NCBI GenBank assembly: GCA_020853025.1
Contig: JADYZP010000052.1
Span: 59,371 to 123,370, forward strand
From: Burkholderiales bacterium
GTDB taxonomy: Bacteria; Pseudomonadota; Gammaproteobacteria; Burkholderiales; Casimicrobiaceae
Reading direction: 5' to 3'
DNA: 64,000 nucleotides
Within the stretch, counting starts at the first letter, position 1. Each line of letters begins with the position of its first letter. Position numbers and translations under genes: made by a program. Below are positions 1 through 7,629 of this stretch, in pieces. The notes beneath the pieces are model-generated. The model saw only the letters and a list, made by a program, of their open reading frames with translations. It had not been told where the DNA came from and ran no database searches.

Positions 1-1
1 C

Positions 2-397
2 CAGGAATATCTCGACACCTATCGCGACACCTTCCACGGACAGGTGACCGCGCTCGGCTATGTGCGCGTGGCCACCTGCGCGTCCTGTCACGGTGCACAC
101 GAGGTACTGCCGGCGTCGAATCCGGCATCGAAGGTTTCGCCGCAGAACCGGCTCGCAACCTGCCAGACCTGCCACGCGGGTGCCACCGCCAACTTCGCGA
201 GCTTCGATCCGCACGCCAATCGCCATGACAAGGCCCGCAATCCGCTCTACTACTATGTGGCGCTGTTCATGGAGATCCTGCTCTGGGGCGTGTTCTCCTT
301 CTTCGGCATCCACACGTTGTTCTGGTTCTATCGTGAACTACGTGTCAAGTTCGGCGCTGGTCGAAAGTCCGCTGGCAGCGGCAGGGAGAAACACTGA
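2..397 (+). CDS. Membrane-anchored multiheme cytochrome c (5' truncated by window edge)
   Basis: The frame is open to the left edge, so only the C-terminal 131 residues are seen. Two CXXCH heme motifs are visible (CASCH and CQTCH), followed by a hydrophobic segment near residues 80-105 that looks like a C-terminal membrane anchor, then a basic tail. The N-terminal hemes lie outside the window. Its TGA overlaps the ATG of the downstream b-type cytochrome (TGATG), so the two are translationally coupled. It is probably the periplasmic heme subunit of a membrane quinol-oxidising complex; the exact family cannot be settled from this fragment. Confidence 0.8.
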   Translation, partial: QEYLDTYRDTFHGQVTALGYVRVATCASCHGAHEVLPASNPASKVSPQNRLATCQTCHAGATANFASFDPHANRHDKARNPLYYYVALFMEILLWGVFSFFGIHTLFWFYRELRVKFGAGRKSAGSGREKH

Positions 398-1278
398 TGG
401 CGAGCGCAACGGGCAATCCGGTGACGGCCACGGCGACGGCCACGACCGCGGGTGGCGGCACCGCGCAACGCTACTACCGCCGCTTCACGCCCGCTCAGCG
501 TGTGCTGCACGCGCTGCTGATGCTTTCCTTCCTCGGCTGCGCGCTGACCGGTCTGCCGTTGATTTTTGCTGACCGGCCGTGGGCCGCCGCTCTGGCGCGG
601 ACGCTCGGCGGCTTCGAAAGCGCCGGCGTCATCCATCGCATCTGCGCCTTCGTGATGATCGTCGTCTTCGTCACCCACGTCGTCGCGGTTTTCGCGCGCG
701 CGATCGCCAGCGGTCGCCTGATGGCCACACTATGGGGGCCCGACTCGATGGTGCCGCAGCCGCAGGACATCATCGACCTCTACCGCAACTTCAAGTGGTT
801 CATCGGCGCCGGACCACAGCCCAAGTTCGACCGCTGGACCTACTGGGAGAAATTCGACTACTGGGCGGTGTTCTGGGGGATGCTGATCATCGGCGGATCG
901 GGCCTGCTGCTCTGGTTCCCGGTGTTCTTCGCCAGGTTCCTTCCGGGCTGGGTGTTCAACATCGCCTCGCTGGTGCACGGCGAGGAAGCGCTGCTCGCCG
1001 TCGGCTTCATCTTCACTTTCCACTTCTTCAACGGCCACCTGCGACCGCAGAAATTCCCTATGGACACCGTCATCTTCACCGGCCGCATTTCCGAGCACGA
1101 ATTGCGCGAGGAGCGTGAAGTCGAGTACGAACGCATGGTCCGTGAGGGAACGCTCGCCGACCGCGAGACGACTCCGCCGTCCGAGGAAGCCAAGTGGTTC
1201 GGCTGGATCGTCGGCGGCGCAGCGCTCGTGCTCGGGATCATCGCCATCATCCTGATCGTTTCCAGCATCATCGGCTAG
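397..1278 (+). CDS. Cytochrome b/b6-domain membrane protein (b561 / FdnI-HydC type)
   Basis: A 293-residue integral membrane protein. Hydrophobic helices lie near residues 30-55, 75-100, 150-180 and 195-215, with histidines in the first two (RVLHALLML, GVIHRICAF) and later (LVHGEE, TFHFFNGH) that suit bis-His b-heme ligation. A fifth hydrophobic helix ends the protein after a charged loop. This fold takes electrons from, or gives them to, the quinone pool for a partner cytochrome or dehydrogenase. It is coupled to the multiheme cytochrome upstream and followed about 105 bp later by a NapC-like cytochrome. The set resembles Cbc-type inner-membrane cytochrome bc complexes of metal reducers; that analogy is inference. 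Confidence 0.85.
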   Translation: MASATGNPVTATATATTAGGGTAQRYYRRFTPAQRVLHALLMLSFLGCALTGLPLIFADRPWAAALARTLGGFESAGVIHRICAFVMIVVFVTHVVAVFARAIASGRLMATLWGPDSMVPQPQDIIDLYRNFKWFIGAGPQPKFDRWTYWEKFDYWAVFWGMLIIGGSGLLLWFPVFFARFLPGWVFNIASLVHGEEALLAVGFIFTFHFFNGHLRPQKFPMDTVIFTGRISEHELREEREVEYERMVREGTLADRETTPPSEEAKWFGWIVGGAALVLGIIAIILIVSSIIG

Positions 1279-1384
1279 TCGCTATACTGGCATCCGCCGC
1301 GGTCGGCACGGCCTCGATGGGTGTGCCAGCATCGGCAGGGTGTGTGCCAACGACAGCGCGGGAACGACAGACGAGGAAGCGCCG

Positions 1385-2731
1385 ATGAAGTTCACACTGG
1401 GCAAGAAGACGTTCATGCTGGGCGCGGCGACGACGATCATCGTCGGCGCCATTGCGCTCGTCGTTCTCGGCGCCGGCGGTATCGTCGCCTGGGAGTACAG
1501 CAACAGCGACGCCTTCTGCACCAATAACTGCCACGCGGTGCACCCCGAGGAGCCGCGTGCCCACGCGGTCTCCGTGCACGCGCGTGTTCACTGCGTCGAG
1601 TGCCACATGGGCCGGCTGCCGACGCTGCAGTTGATGGCGCTGAAAGCCGCACACTATCAGGAACTGCTCGGCATGATCATCGGCTACGAGCGTCCGCTGA
1701 CGGCGACCACGCTGCGTCCGGCACGCGATTCCTGCGAGAACTGCCACTGGCCATCGGTCAACCACGATGACAAGATCCGCACCAGGATCCAGTTCCAGCC
1801 CGACAAGGACAACACCGAGGTACGCACGAAGCTCATCTTGCACACCGGCAGCGGAGAAGCCCGCGAAAAGGCGACACGCGGCATTCACTGGCACATCGAG
1901 CAGAACGTCGAGTTCGTCTCCGACGACGTGCAGAGGCGAACGGTTCCCTGGGTGCGCATCACCGGCAACGATGGCAAGTCGCAGACCTACTTCGACGCAA
2001 CGAGCGAGATCGGGCGTGCCGAGATGGACCAGAGGCCCCGGCGCCGAATGGACTGCACCGACTGCCACAACGCGACCGGCCACCCGTTCCGCAATCCCGC
2101 CGACCGGATCGATGAGGCAATGGCGCAGGGGCGCATCGACCGCAGCATCCCGTCGATCAAAGCGCGCGCACTTGCGATCATCGAACGGGCCTCACCGCTG
2201 CACGGCCCGATGGAGGCGCAGATTTCGACGTTCAAGCAAATCATCGCCGACGCGGCGCCAAAGGGGGAATTGAAACCCGAGCAGAAAGCGGCCGAGGAAC
2301 AGTTTGCGAAAACGATGCTGGAGATTGTTTCGCTATCGGAATTCGAGGCCAAGGACTTTTCCTGGAAGTCCTTCCCGAATCACGTGGGGCACAGGGACTT
2401 CCCCGGCTGCTTCCGCTGCCACGACGGCAAGCATTTCAACGAAAAGGGCGAGGCGATCCGCCTCCAGTGCACGCTGTGCCACGATTTGCCGCAGGTCAGC
2501 GTCGACGGCACGCTGAAGACGGTGAACTCGACCGTGGCTCCGGGCCTCACACCGCCATCCAGCCACAACGAACCCAATTTCATGCATGACCACCGGACCA
2601 AGGTCGACGACAGCTGCAAGATGTGCCACGGTCCGATCAAGTGGGGAACCGAAGGTGGCAGCTTCTGTGCCAATCCGGCCTGTCATGGTCGCAACTGGCC
2701 GGAACTGAGTCTCGACAGCAAGCGGAACTGA
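1385..2731 (+). CDS. NapC/NirT-like membrane-anchored multiheme cytochrome c
   Basis: A 448-residue protein starting at the ATG behind GAGGAAG. It has one N-terminal membrane anchor (about residues 10-35) and a periplasmic heme domain. Six standard motifs are present: CVECH, CENCH, CTDCH, CFRCH, CTLCH and CKMCH. Two further motifs are non-canonical: CTNNCH (CX3CH) right after the anchor and CANPACH (CX4CH) near the C-terminus, giving up to eight hemes. The anchor-then-heme layout is that of NapC/NrfH quinol dehydrogenases, but the family is usually near 200 residues, so this one is extended. It probably oxidises quinol and passes electrons to periplasmic cytochromes. Confidence 0.8.
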   Translation: MKFTLGKKTFMLGAATTIIVGAIALVVLGAGGIVAWEYSNSDAFCTNNCHAVHPEEPRAHAVSVHARVHCVECHMGRLPTLQLMALKAAHYQELLGMIIGYERPLTATTLRPARDSCENCHWPSVNHDDKIRTRIQFQPDKDNTEVRTKLILHTGSGEAREKATRGIHWHIEQNVEFVSDDVQRRTVPWVRITGNDGKSQTYFDATSEIGRAEMDQRPRRRMDCTDCHNATGHPFRNPADRIDEAMAQGRIDRSIPSIKARALAIIERASPLHGPMEAQISTFKQIIADAAPKGELKPEQKAAEEQFAKTMLEIVSLSEFEAKDFSWKSFPNHVGHRDFPGCFRCHDGKHFNEKGEAIRLQCTLCHDLPQVSVDGTLKTVNSTVAPGLTPPSSHNEPNFMHDHRTKVDDSCKMCHGPIKWGTEGGSFCANPACHGRNWPELSLDSKRN

Positions 2732-2781
2732 CGTCAGGCCCTGGGCGGAGACAAAAAAGCCGGCTTGCGAGCTCGGACGCG

Positions 2782-2867
2782 CTACTGGGAAAGCACCCGC
2801 TTGACCAGTGGCTTCAGATCGTCACCCTTGGCCTCCAGCGCCACGTCTGTGCGATTGCATCCTGATG
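2782..2867 (-). pseudogene. Possible remnant of a duplicated small cytochrome c (C-terminus only)
   Basis: Read on the - strand, this stretch translates to a tail ending in LKPLVKRVLSQ followed by TAG. That resembles the C-terminus of the neighbouring cytochrome c (TATLVKWILAM). No heme motif or start is in frame upstream. It lies just downstream of the intact cytochrome gene on the same strand. It may be a decayed tandem copy, but the similarity covers only about 15 residues, so chance cannot be excluded. Confidence 0.22.
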
Positions 2868-2947
2868 CAGCATGCTCCCGCGGCCGATGCCCTCCGGCCG
2901 GTGCATGGCGCTTGCGCGCCTGGCGACGGTCGGCGGGAGGCCTCCGA

Positions 2948-3232
2948 TCACATGGCCAGGATCCACTTCACCAGTGTCGCCGTATCGGCGTCCGACGACT
3001 TGACGGCGGGATGGCCCTTGCCTGCCTTGAGTTCCGCCACAATCTTCGCCTGGGCGTCCGCCTTACCCTTGTACTTCGCCGCGACGTCCTTGAACGACGG
3101 CCCCATCTTCTTGGTCGCCACCGCATGGCAAGTCATGCAGCCGCTGCTCTTGGCCAGTTCCTCGGATGCACTTGCCACACCGGCCGCCAACAGGCCGGCC
3201 GCCACTACCACGGTCATCGCAACGACTTTCAT
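2948..3232 (-). CDS. Small class I cytochrome c (c551/c5-like)
   Basis: A 94-residue protein with a signal peptide of about 22 residues (cleavage after GVASA) and one CMTCH heme motif near residue 32. It is followed by the usual mono-heme fold with a KMGPSF segment; the likely distal methionine is hard to place, with KKM or the final M as candidates. The start at 3232 is chosen because AAAGGAG lies just upstream and because it begins the signal peptide. It is a soluble periplasmic electron carrier. It sits convergent to the NapC-like gene and downstream of hypX, and could shuttle electrons between the membrane cytochromes and terminal reductases. Confidence 0.88.
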   Translation of the reverse strand: MKVVAMTVVVAAGLLAAGVASASEELAKSSGCMTCHAVATKKMGPSFKDVAAKYKGKADAQAKIVAELKAGKGHPAVKSSDADTATLVKWILAM

Positions 3233-3439
3233 TCTGACGCTCCTTTGAGAGTTTCCTGCTGTGCAGGCGGGCCTGGACCGCGGCGAGGGCACCCCCGCTG
3301 CGACCATCGAATACTCGTAACGCAAGACTCTGCTCATCACGATTCGACGCAATCTGCCGCCATCCTAACGCATGGCCGGAGGTTTGGTTGACCCGGCAGC
3401 GGCCGATAGCTCACGCGGTGGCGACCTGTTGCAGTTCGA

Positions 3440-5197
3440 TCACACGGCGGCGGCCACCGATTGCGCGGCGCGCCCGGCGCCGGCTGCGCCGCTGCGATGG
3501 CGTGCCAGGTAGAGCGGCGTGCGCGAGCGCGGCACCTTGCCGACGAAGTGGAATCGCGCGACGTGGTAACTGGGGTCGAAGCCGAAGAAATTCCGGTGCA
3601 TGCGCTCGAGTTCGGCGGCCCGGTACGCCGCCAGCGGCCGGTGCGCCTCGTCGGCGGCTCGCGAGCGCGCCTTCTCGGCGAGCAGGTACTCGTAATCGGG
3701 CGCCGCGGCCAACGCCTGCGCGCGCCTTTCGACCTCGCGCCGAAAGCCTTCCGGATCGGCGCCGAACTGCGCGTCGATCAGGCCGGCAGCGACTGCGGCT
3801 CGCGCCGTCATCGGCAGCCGCCCCTGGGTCAGCGCACGCGCCGCGTCGTCGCCGACGCGCCGTGGCAGCAGGTAGGTCCAGTACTCGGAACCGTAGAGGT
3901 TGCCCATGCCCTTGTAATGCGCATTGAGAATCACCGCGTCGCGAGCCCAGACGCGGTCGGCGGCGAGCGCCAGGAACGCGCCGCCGGCGCCGGCATTGCC
4001 CTGCATCGCGGCGATGGTCAGCTGCCGCGACGTCATGATGATTTCGCGGACCAGGTCGTTCATCGCGTTGATGTTGCGCCACGACTCCTCGGCCGGATGC
4101 TCGGCAGCCTCGATCAGGTTCAAGTGGATGCCGTTGGACCAGAAGTCGGGGCCACCCATCAGCACGATCACGCGGGTCGCACGCCGCGTCGCCGCGACGT
4201 AGGCGGCGCGCAATGCCTCGCAGTCGGCCGTACCCATCGCGCCGTTGTGGAACGGGAAGTGAAGATAGCCGACGGCGCCCTCCTCCACGTACTCGATGGG
4301 CCGCCACGTCGCGCCGTCGACACGCGCATCGGGCGCCAGCGCAAGCTCGGGGACTTCGGCGAGCCGGTCGCCCAGCACCTGCGCGGCCGGCAGCTTGAAG
4401 CCGTTGCCGTCGTCGCCGATGCGCTGAAGATGCGTGATCCACACTCCCCCGTCGACGGTGGCGCGCAGGATTGCGCCGGAGCGCTGCGCGACGACGGCGC
4501 CCGCCGTCGCCCCAGCAAGCGGCGGCGGCGCGTTGCCCTCGCGATGCGCGCCGTAGAGACGTACCGGAATGCCCAACACGGCGTCGGCGACGCCGGGCGC
4601 GCCGTCCGCCGCCCGGATCCGGCGCAGCACGGTCGCGGTGTCGTCGCGGCGCCAGTCGATGGCGCGGTCCGCCTGCTTCATCAGCGGACGCAGTCGCCCG
4701 CGTGCGTTTGCCTGCAGATCGGCCAACGGCTTCGGTGCGCCACCGGCGTTGATCGCCGCGAGCGTCGTCGTCAGCGCCGCCACCGCGGCGGCGGTGACCT
4801 CCTGGCGGTAGAGACTGCTCTTCGCCGCATCGCGCATCGGAAATTCGACGCTGGCCCAGACGTCGCCGGCGTCCATGTCGCCGTTGGCTTCGAGGATAGT
4901 GACGCCCCAGCGGCCAACGCCTTCGCTGATCGCCCAGTCGAGCGCGGAGGGGCCGCGGTCACCGGCGATGCCCGGATGCACGACGAGACAGCGATGGCGA
5001 CGCCAGACCGATTCCGGGATGCGCCGCTTGAGAAACGGCGCGATGACGAGTTCCGGTCGCCAGAGCGCGACCGCCTCTTCGGTCACGCTGTCGGCGATGT
5101 CGAATTCGATGGACACGTCGTGGCCCGCCGCCGTCAACGCGCAATGGACGCTCTGTGTCAGGCAGTTGTACGAATGCGCGAGCAGCAGGATGCGCAT
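3440..5197 (-). CDS. hypX: Hydrogenase maturation factor HypX/HoxX (CO-ligand synthesis)
   Basis: A 585-residue, two-domain protein. The N-terminal formyltransferase-like half carries HPGIAGDRGPSALDWA near residue 73. The C-terminal half is a crotonase/enoyl-CoA hydratase fold (GNAGAGGAFLALAADRVWA). HypX makes the CO ligand of the NiFe active site from formyl-tetrahydrofolate, which allows hydrogenase maturation in air. It is the last gene of the hox-hyp cluster; its ATG overlaps the TGA of hypE. Length and domain order match the family. Its presence fits the O2-tolerant hydrogenase encoded upstream. Confidence 0.95.
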   Translation of the reverse strand: MRILLLAHSYNCLTQSVHCALTAAGHDVSIEFDIADSVTEEAVALWRPELVIAPFLKRRIPESVWRRHRCLVVHPGIAGDRGPSALDWAISEGVGRWGVTILEANGDMDAGDVWASVEFPMRDAAKSSLYRQEVTAAAVAALTTTLAAINAGGAPKPLADLQANARGRLRPLMKQADRAIDWRRDDTATVLRRIRAADGAPGVADAVLGIPVRLYGAHREGNAPPPLAGATAGAVVAQRSGAILRATVDGGVWITHLQRIGDDGNGFKLPAAQVLGDRLAEVPELALAPDARVDGATWRPIEYVEEGAVGYLHFPFHNGAMGTADCEALRAAYVAATRRATRVIVLMGGPDFWSNGIHLNLIEAAEHPAEESWRNINAMNDLVREIIMTSRQLTIAAMQGNAGAGGAFLALAADRVWARDAVILNAHYKGMGNLYGSEYWTYLLPRRVGDDAARALTQGRLPMTARAAVAAGLIDAQFGADPEGFRREVERRAQALAAAPDYEYLLAEKARSRAADEAHRPLAAYRAAELERMHRNFFGFDPSYHVARFHFVGKVPRSRTPLYLARHRSGAAGAGRAAQSVAAAV

Positions 5198-6243
5198 CAG
5201 CAGATCCTCGGCAACTGCTCGCCGGTCAGCCAGTCGACGACGCGCCGGCCGCCGAAGCTCGTGTCCATCTGTACGAAATGATGCGGATCCTCGATGACCT
5301 CGCCGATGATCGCCGCATCAACCCCCAGCGGGTGCGCGCGCATCGCAGCGAGCAGGCGCTGCGCGTCGGCATCTGCGCAAATCGCCACCAGCTTGCCCTC
5401 GTTGGCGACGTACAGCGGATCGAGTCCCAGGAACTCGCAGGCGGCGCGCACCTCCGCGTGCACGGGGATGCGCTCTTCGGCAATGACCATGCCGCAGCCG
5501 GACTGGCGGGCGAGCTCGTTCAGCGTCGTCGCCAGCCCGCCGCGCGTCGGGTCGCGCAGGCAGTGCAGGTCGGGCACCGCGGCGACCATCGTCGCGACCA
5601 GTCCGTGCAGCGCCGCGGTGTCCGAGCGCAGCGTCGTCTCGAAGCTCAAGTTCTCGCGCAGCGACATGATCGCCACGCCGTGGTCACCCAGCGCCCCGCT
5701 GACCAGGATGCGGTCGCCGGGGCGTGCCCGGTCACCGCGGATGTCCACGCCGGCGGGCACCACGCCGACGCCGGTGGTGGTGATGAAGACGCCGTCGCCG
5801 TTGCCCTGCTCGACGACTTTCGTATCCCCGGTAACGACGGGGACGCGCGCGTCGGCGGCGGCCGCCGCCATCGACCCGACGATCCGCTTCAGGTCGGCGA
5901 GCGGATAGCCTTCCTCGAGGATGAAGCCCGCTGCCAGATAGAGCGGCGTCGCCCCTGCCATCGCGACGTCGTTGATCGTGCCGTGCACCGACAGGCAGCC
6001 GATGTCGCCGCCCGGGAAGAACAGCGGCGACACGACATGGCTGTCGGTCGCCATCACCATGCGCCCACCCGGCACCGCGAACACCGCGTTGTCGTTGGCC
6101 TGGCGCAGCCATTCGTTGTCGAAGGCATGGACGAAGAGTTCGTCGATCAGCTGCGCCATCGCCCGGCCGCCACCGCCGTGCGTCATGTCGACGCGCCCGT
6201 TGCGGAAGTCGACCGGGCGGAGGGTGTCGTCGCGCCCGGCCAT
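5197..6243 (-). CDS. hypE: Carbamoyl dehydratase HypE (cyanide ligand synthesis)
   Basis: A 348-residue protein of the PurM/SelD-like ATPase family. HypE receives a carbamoyl group from HypF on its C-terminal cysteine and dehydrates it to the thiocyanate that supplies the CN ligands of the NiFe site. The protein ends in PRIC, the expected modified cysteine. The N-terminus begins MAGRDDTLRPVDFRNGRVDM and continues with the Gly-rich THGGGG motif. The start is the ATG whose A is shared with the hypD TGA (TGATG). Confidence 0.96.
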   Translation of the reverse strand: MAGRDDTLRPVDFRNGRVDMTHGGGGRAMAQLIDELFVHAFDNEWLRQANDNAVFAVPGGRMVMATDSHVVSPLFFPGGDIGCLSVHGTINDVAMAGATPLYLAAGFILEEGYPLADLKRIVGSMAAAAADARVPVVTGDTKVVEQGNGDGVFITTTGVGVVPAGVDIRGDRARPGDRILVSGALGDHGVAIMSLRENLSFETTLRSDTAALHGLVATMVAAVPDLHCLRDPTRGGLATTLNELARQSGCGMVIAEERIPVHAEVRAACEFLGLDPLYVANEGKLVAICADADAQRLLAAMRAHPLGVDAAIIGEVIEDPHHFVQMDTSFGGRRVVDWLTGEQLPRIC

Positions 6244-7397
6244 CAATCCGCCGCAGCCGCAACCGGGGCGATCGCCGCGTCCTTGAAGCGGCCGTAGGTG
6301 TAGTGCGCGGCGCAGGCGCCCTCCGCCGACACCATGCACGATCCCAGCGGATGGTCGGGCGTGCACGCGGTGCCGAAGACCTTGCACTGCGCGGGCGTCT
6401 TCACTCCGCGCAGGATGGCGCCGCATTCGCAGGCCTTATGGTCGGGCACCGACCGGTAGACGATGCCGTAGCGCGCCTCGGCGTCGAACGCGCGATAGCG
6501 CTCGCGGATGCGCAGCGCGCTGTACGGCACCTCGCCCAGGCCGCGCCATTCGAAGGTGCGCCGCAGTTCGAAGATATCGGCGACCAGCGACTTGGCGCGG
6601 ACGTTGCCGTCGCGGGTGACCGCGCGCGTGAACTCGTTCTCGACCTCGGCACGGCCCTCGTTCAGCTGCCGTACCAGCATCAGGATCGCCTGCATCACGT
6701 CCAGCGGTTCGAAGCCGGCGATGACCACCGGCCGCTGGTATTCCTCGGCAAAGTATTCGTAGGGCTGGCTGCCGATCACCGTCGACACGTGCGCCGGCCC
6801 GATGAAGCCGTCGAGCGGGACCGTGCCGTATTCGCGCACCTCCTTGCTCTCCAGGATGTTGCTGATGGCGGCGGGCGTCAGCACGTGGTTGCAGAAGACG
6901 CTGAAGTTGGCGAGCCCTTCCGCCTGCGCGTCGCGGATCGCGACTGCGGTCGGCGGCGTCGTCGTCTCGAAGCCGATGGCGAAGAAGACGACGTCGCGCT
7001 GCGGATGCTCGCGCGCGATGCGCACGGCATCGGCGGACGAGTACACCATCCGGATGTCACAGCCGCGCGCCTTTGCCTGCAGCAGCGAAAGGCCCTTCGA
7101 CGCCGGCACGCGCATCGTGTCGGCGTACGTGCACAGGATGAGTCCCGGGCGCTGCGCCAGCGCGATTGCGTTGTCGATGCGCCCGACCGGCAGCACGCAC
7201 ACCGGACAACCCGGACCGTGAATCATCCGGACGTTGGCAGGCAACAGGTCGCAGAGCCCATAGCGCGATATCGCGTGCGTGTGGCCGCCGCAGAATTCCA
7301 TCAGGTGATACCGGCGATCGCTGCGGACCTCGCGCGCGATTGCGGCAGCCAGGTCGCGTGCGAGCGCACCGTCGCGGAACTCGTCGATGTACTTCAT
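6243..7397 (-). CDS. hypD: Hydrogenase iron-site assembly scaffold HypD
   Basis: A 384-residue iron-sulfur protein that, with HypC, holds the iron while its CN and CO ligands are added. Conserved HypD motifs are visible: EFCGGHTHAISRYG, GPGCPVC, the IGFETTTPPTA loop, and the C-terminal cysteine set for a [4Fe-4S] cluster (CECG, QCKVFGTAC, GSC). The ATG at 7397 overlaps the hypC stop codon by ATGA, implying coupled translation. The length is typical. Confidence 0.97.
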   Translation of the reverse strand: MKYIDEFRDGALARDLAAAIAREVRSDRRYHLMEFCGGHTHAISRYGLCDLLPANVRMIHGPGCPVCVLPVGRIDNAIALAQRPGLILCTYADTMRVPASKGLSLLQAKARGCDIRMVYSSADAVRIAREHPQRDVVFFAIGFETTTPPTAVAIRDAQAEGLANFSVFCNHVLTPAAISNILESKEVREYGTVPLDGFIGPAHVSTVIGSQPYEYFAEEYQRPVVIAGFEPLDVMQAILMLVRQLNEGRAEVENEFTRAVTRDGNVRAKSLVADIFELRRTFEWRGLGEVPYSALRIRERYRAFDAEARYGIVYRSVPDHKACECGAILRGVKTPAQCKVFGTACTPDHPLGSCMVSAEGACAAHYTYGRFKDAAIAPVAAAAD

Positions 7398-7627
7398 CGC
7401 GCGGCGTCCGGCAGCAGCCCCGCCTGCGCGAAAGTGTCGAGCGTGCGCTGCGCCTCGTCCGGGTCGAGCCGCGTAAGCGCGTAGCCGACGTGCACGATCA
7501 CGTAGTCGCCGCAAGCGACGCCTTCGACTAGCGCCAGCGATATCTGCTTGCGAACGCCGCCGACATCGACCAGCGCCGTTTCCGGGTCGGGCATTTCGAC
7601 GATGCGCGCGGGTATGGCCAGGCACAT
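7394..7627 (-). CDS. hypC: Hydrogenase assembly chaperone HypC
   Basis: A 77-residue protein starting MCLAIPARI. The N-terminal cysteine after Met is the residue that binds the Fe(CN)2CO unit and the large-subunit precursor. HypC shuttles the iron unit from HypD to the hydrogenase large subunit. It lies between hypF (2-bp gap) and hypD (4-bp overlap). A paralogue, hoxL, is encoded at 14579-14884 in the same operon and probably serves HoxG specifically. Confidence 0.97.
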   Translation of the reverse strand: MCLAIPARIVEMPDPETALVDVGGVRKQISLALVEGVACGDYVIVHVGYALTRLDPDEAQRTLDTFAQAGLLPDAAR

Positions 7628-7629
7628 GG

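Noticed and set aside
3461-5281. Long open frame on the + strand opposite hypX (606 codons), and similar long frames opposite hypD, hypF, hoxG, nuoG and nuoM
   Set aside because: These Arg/His-rich frames are mirror products of high-GC third-position bias in the real genes on the other strand; they have no recognisable domains.
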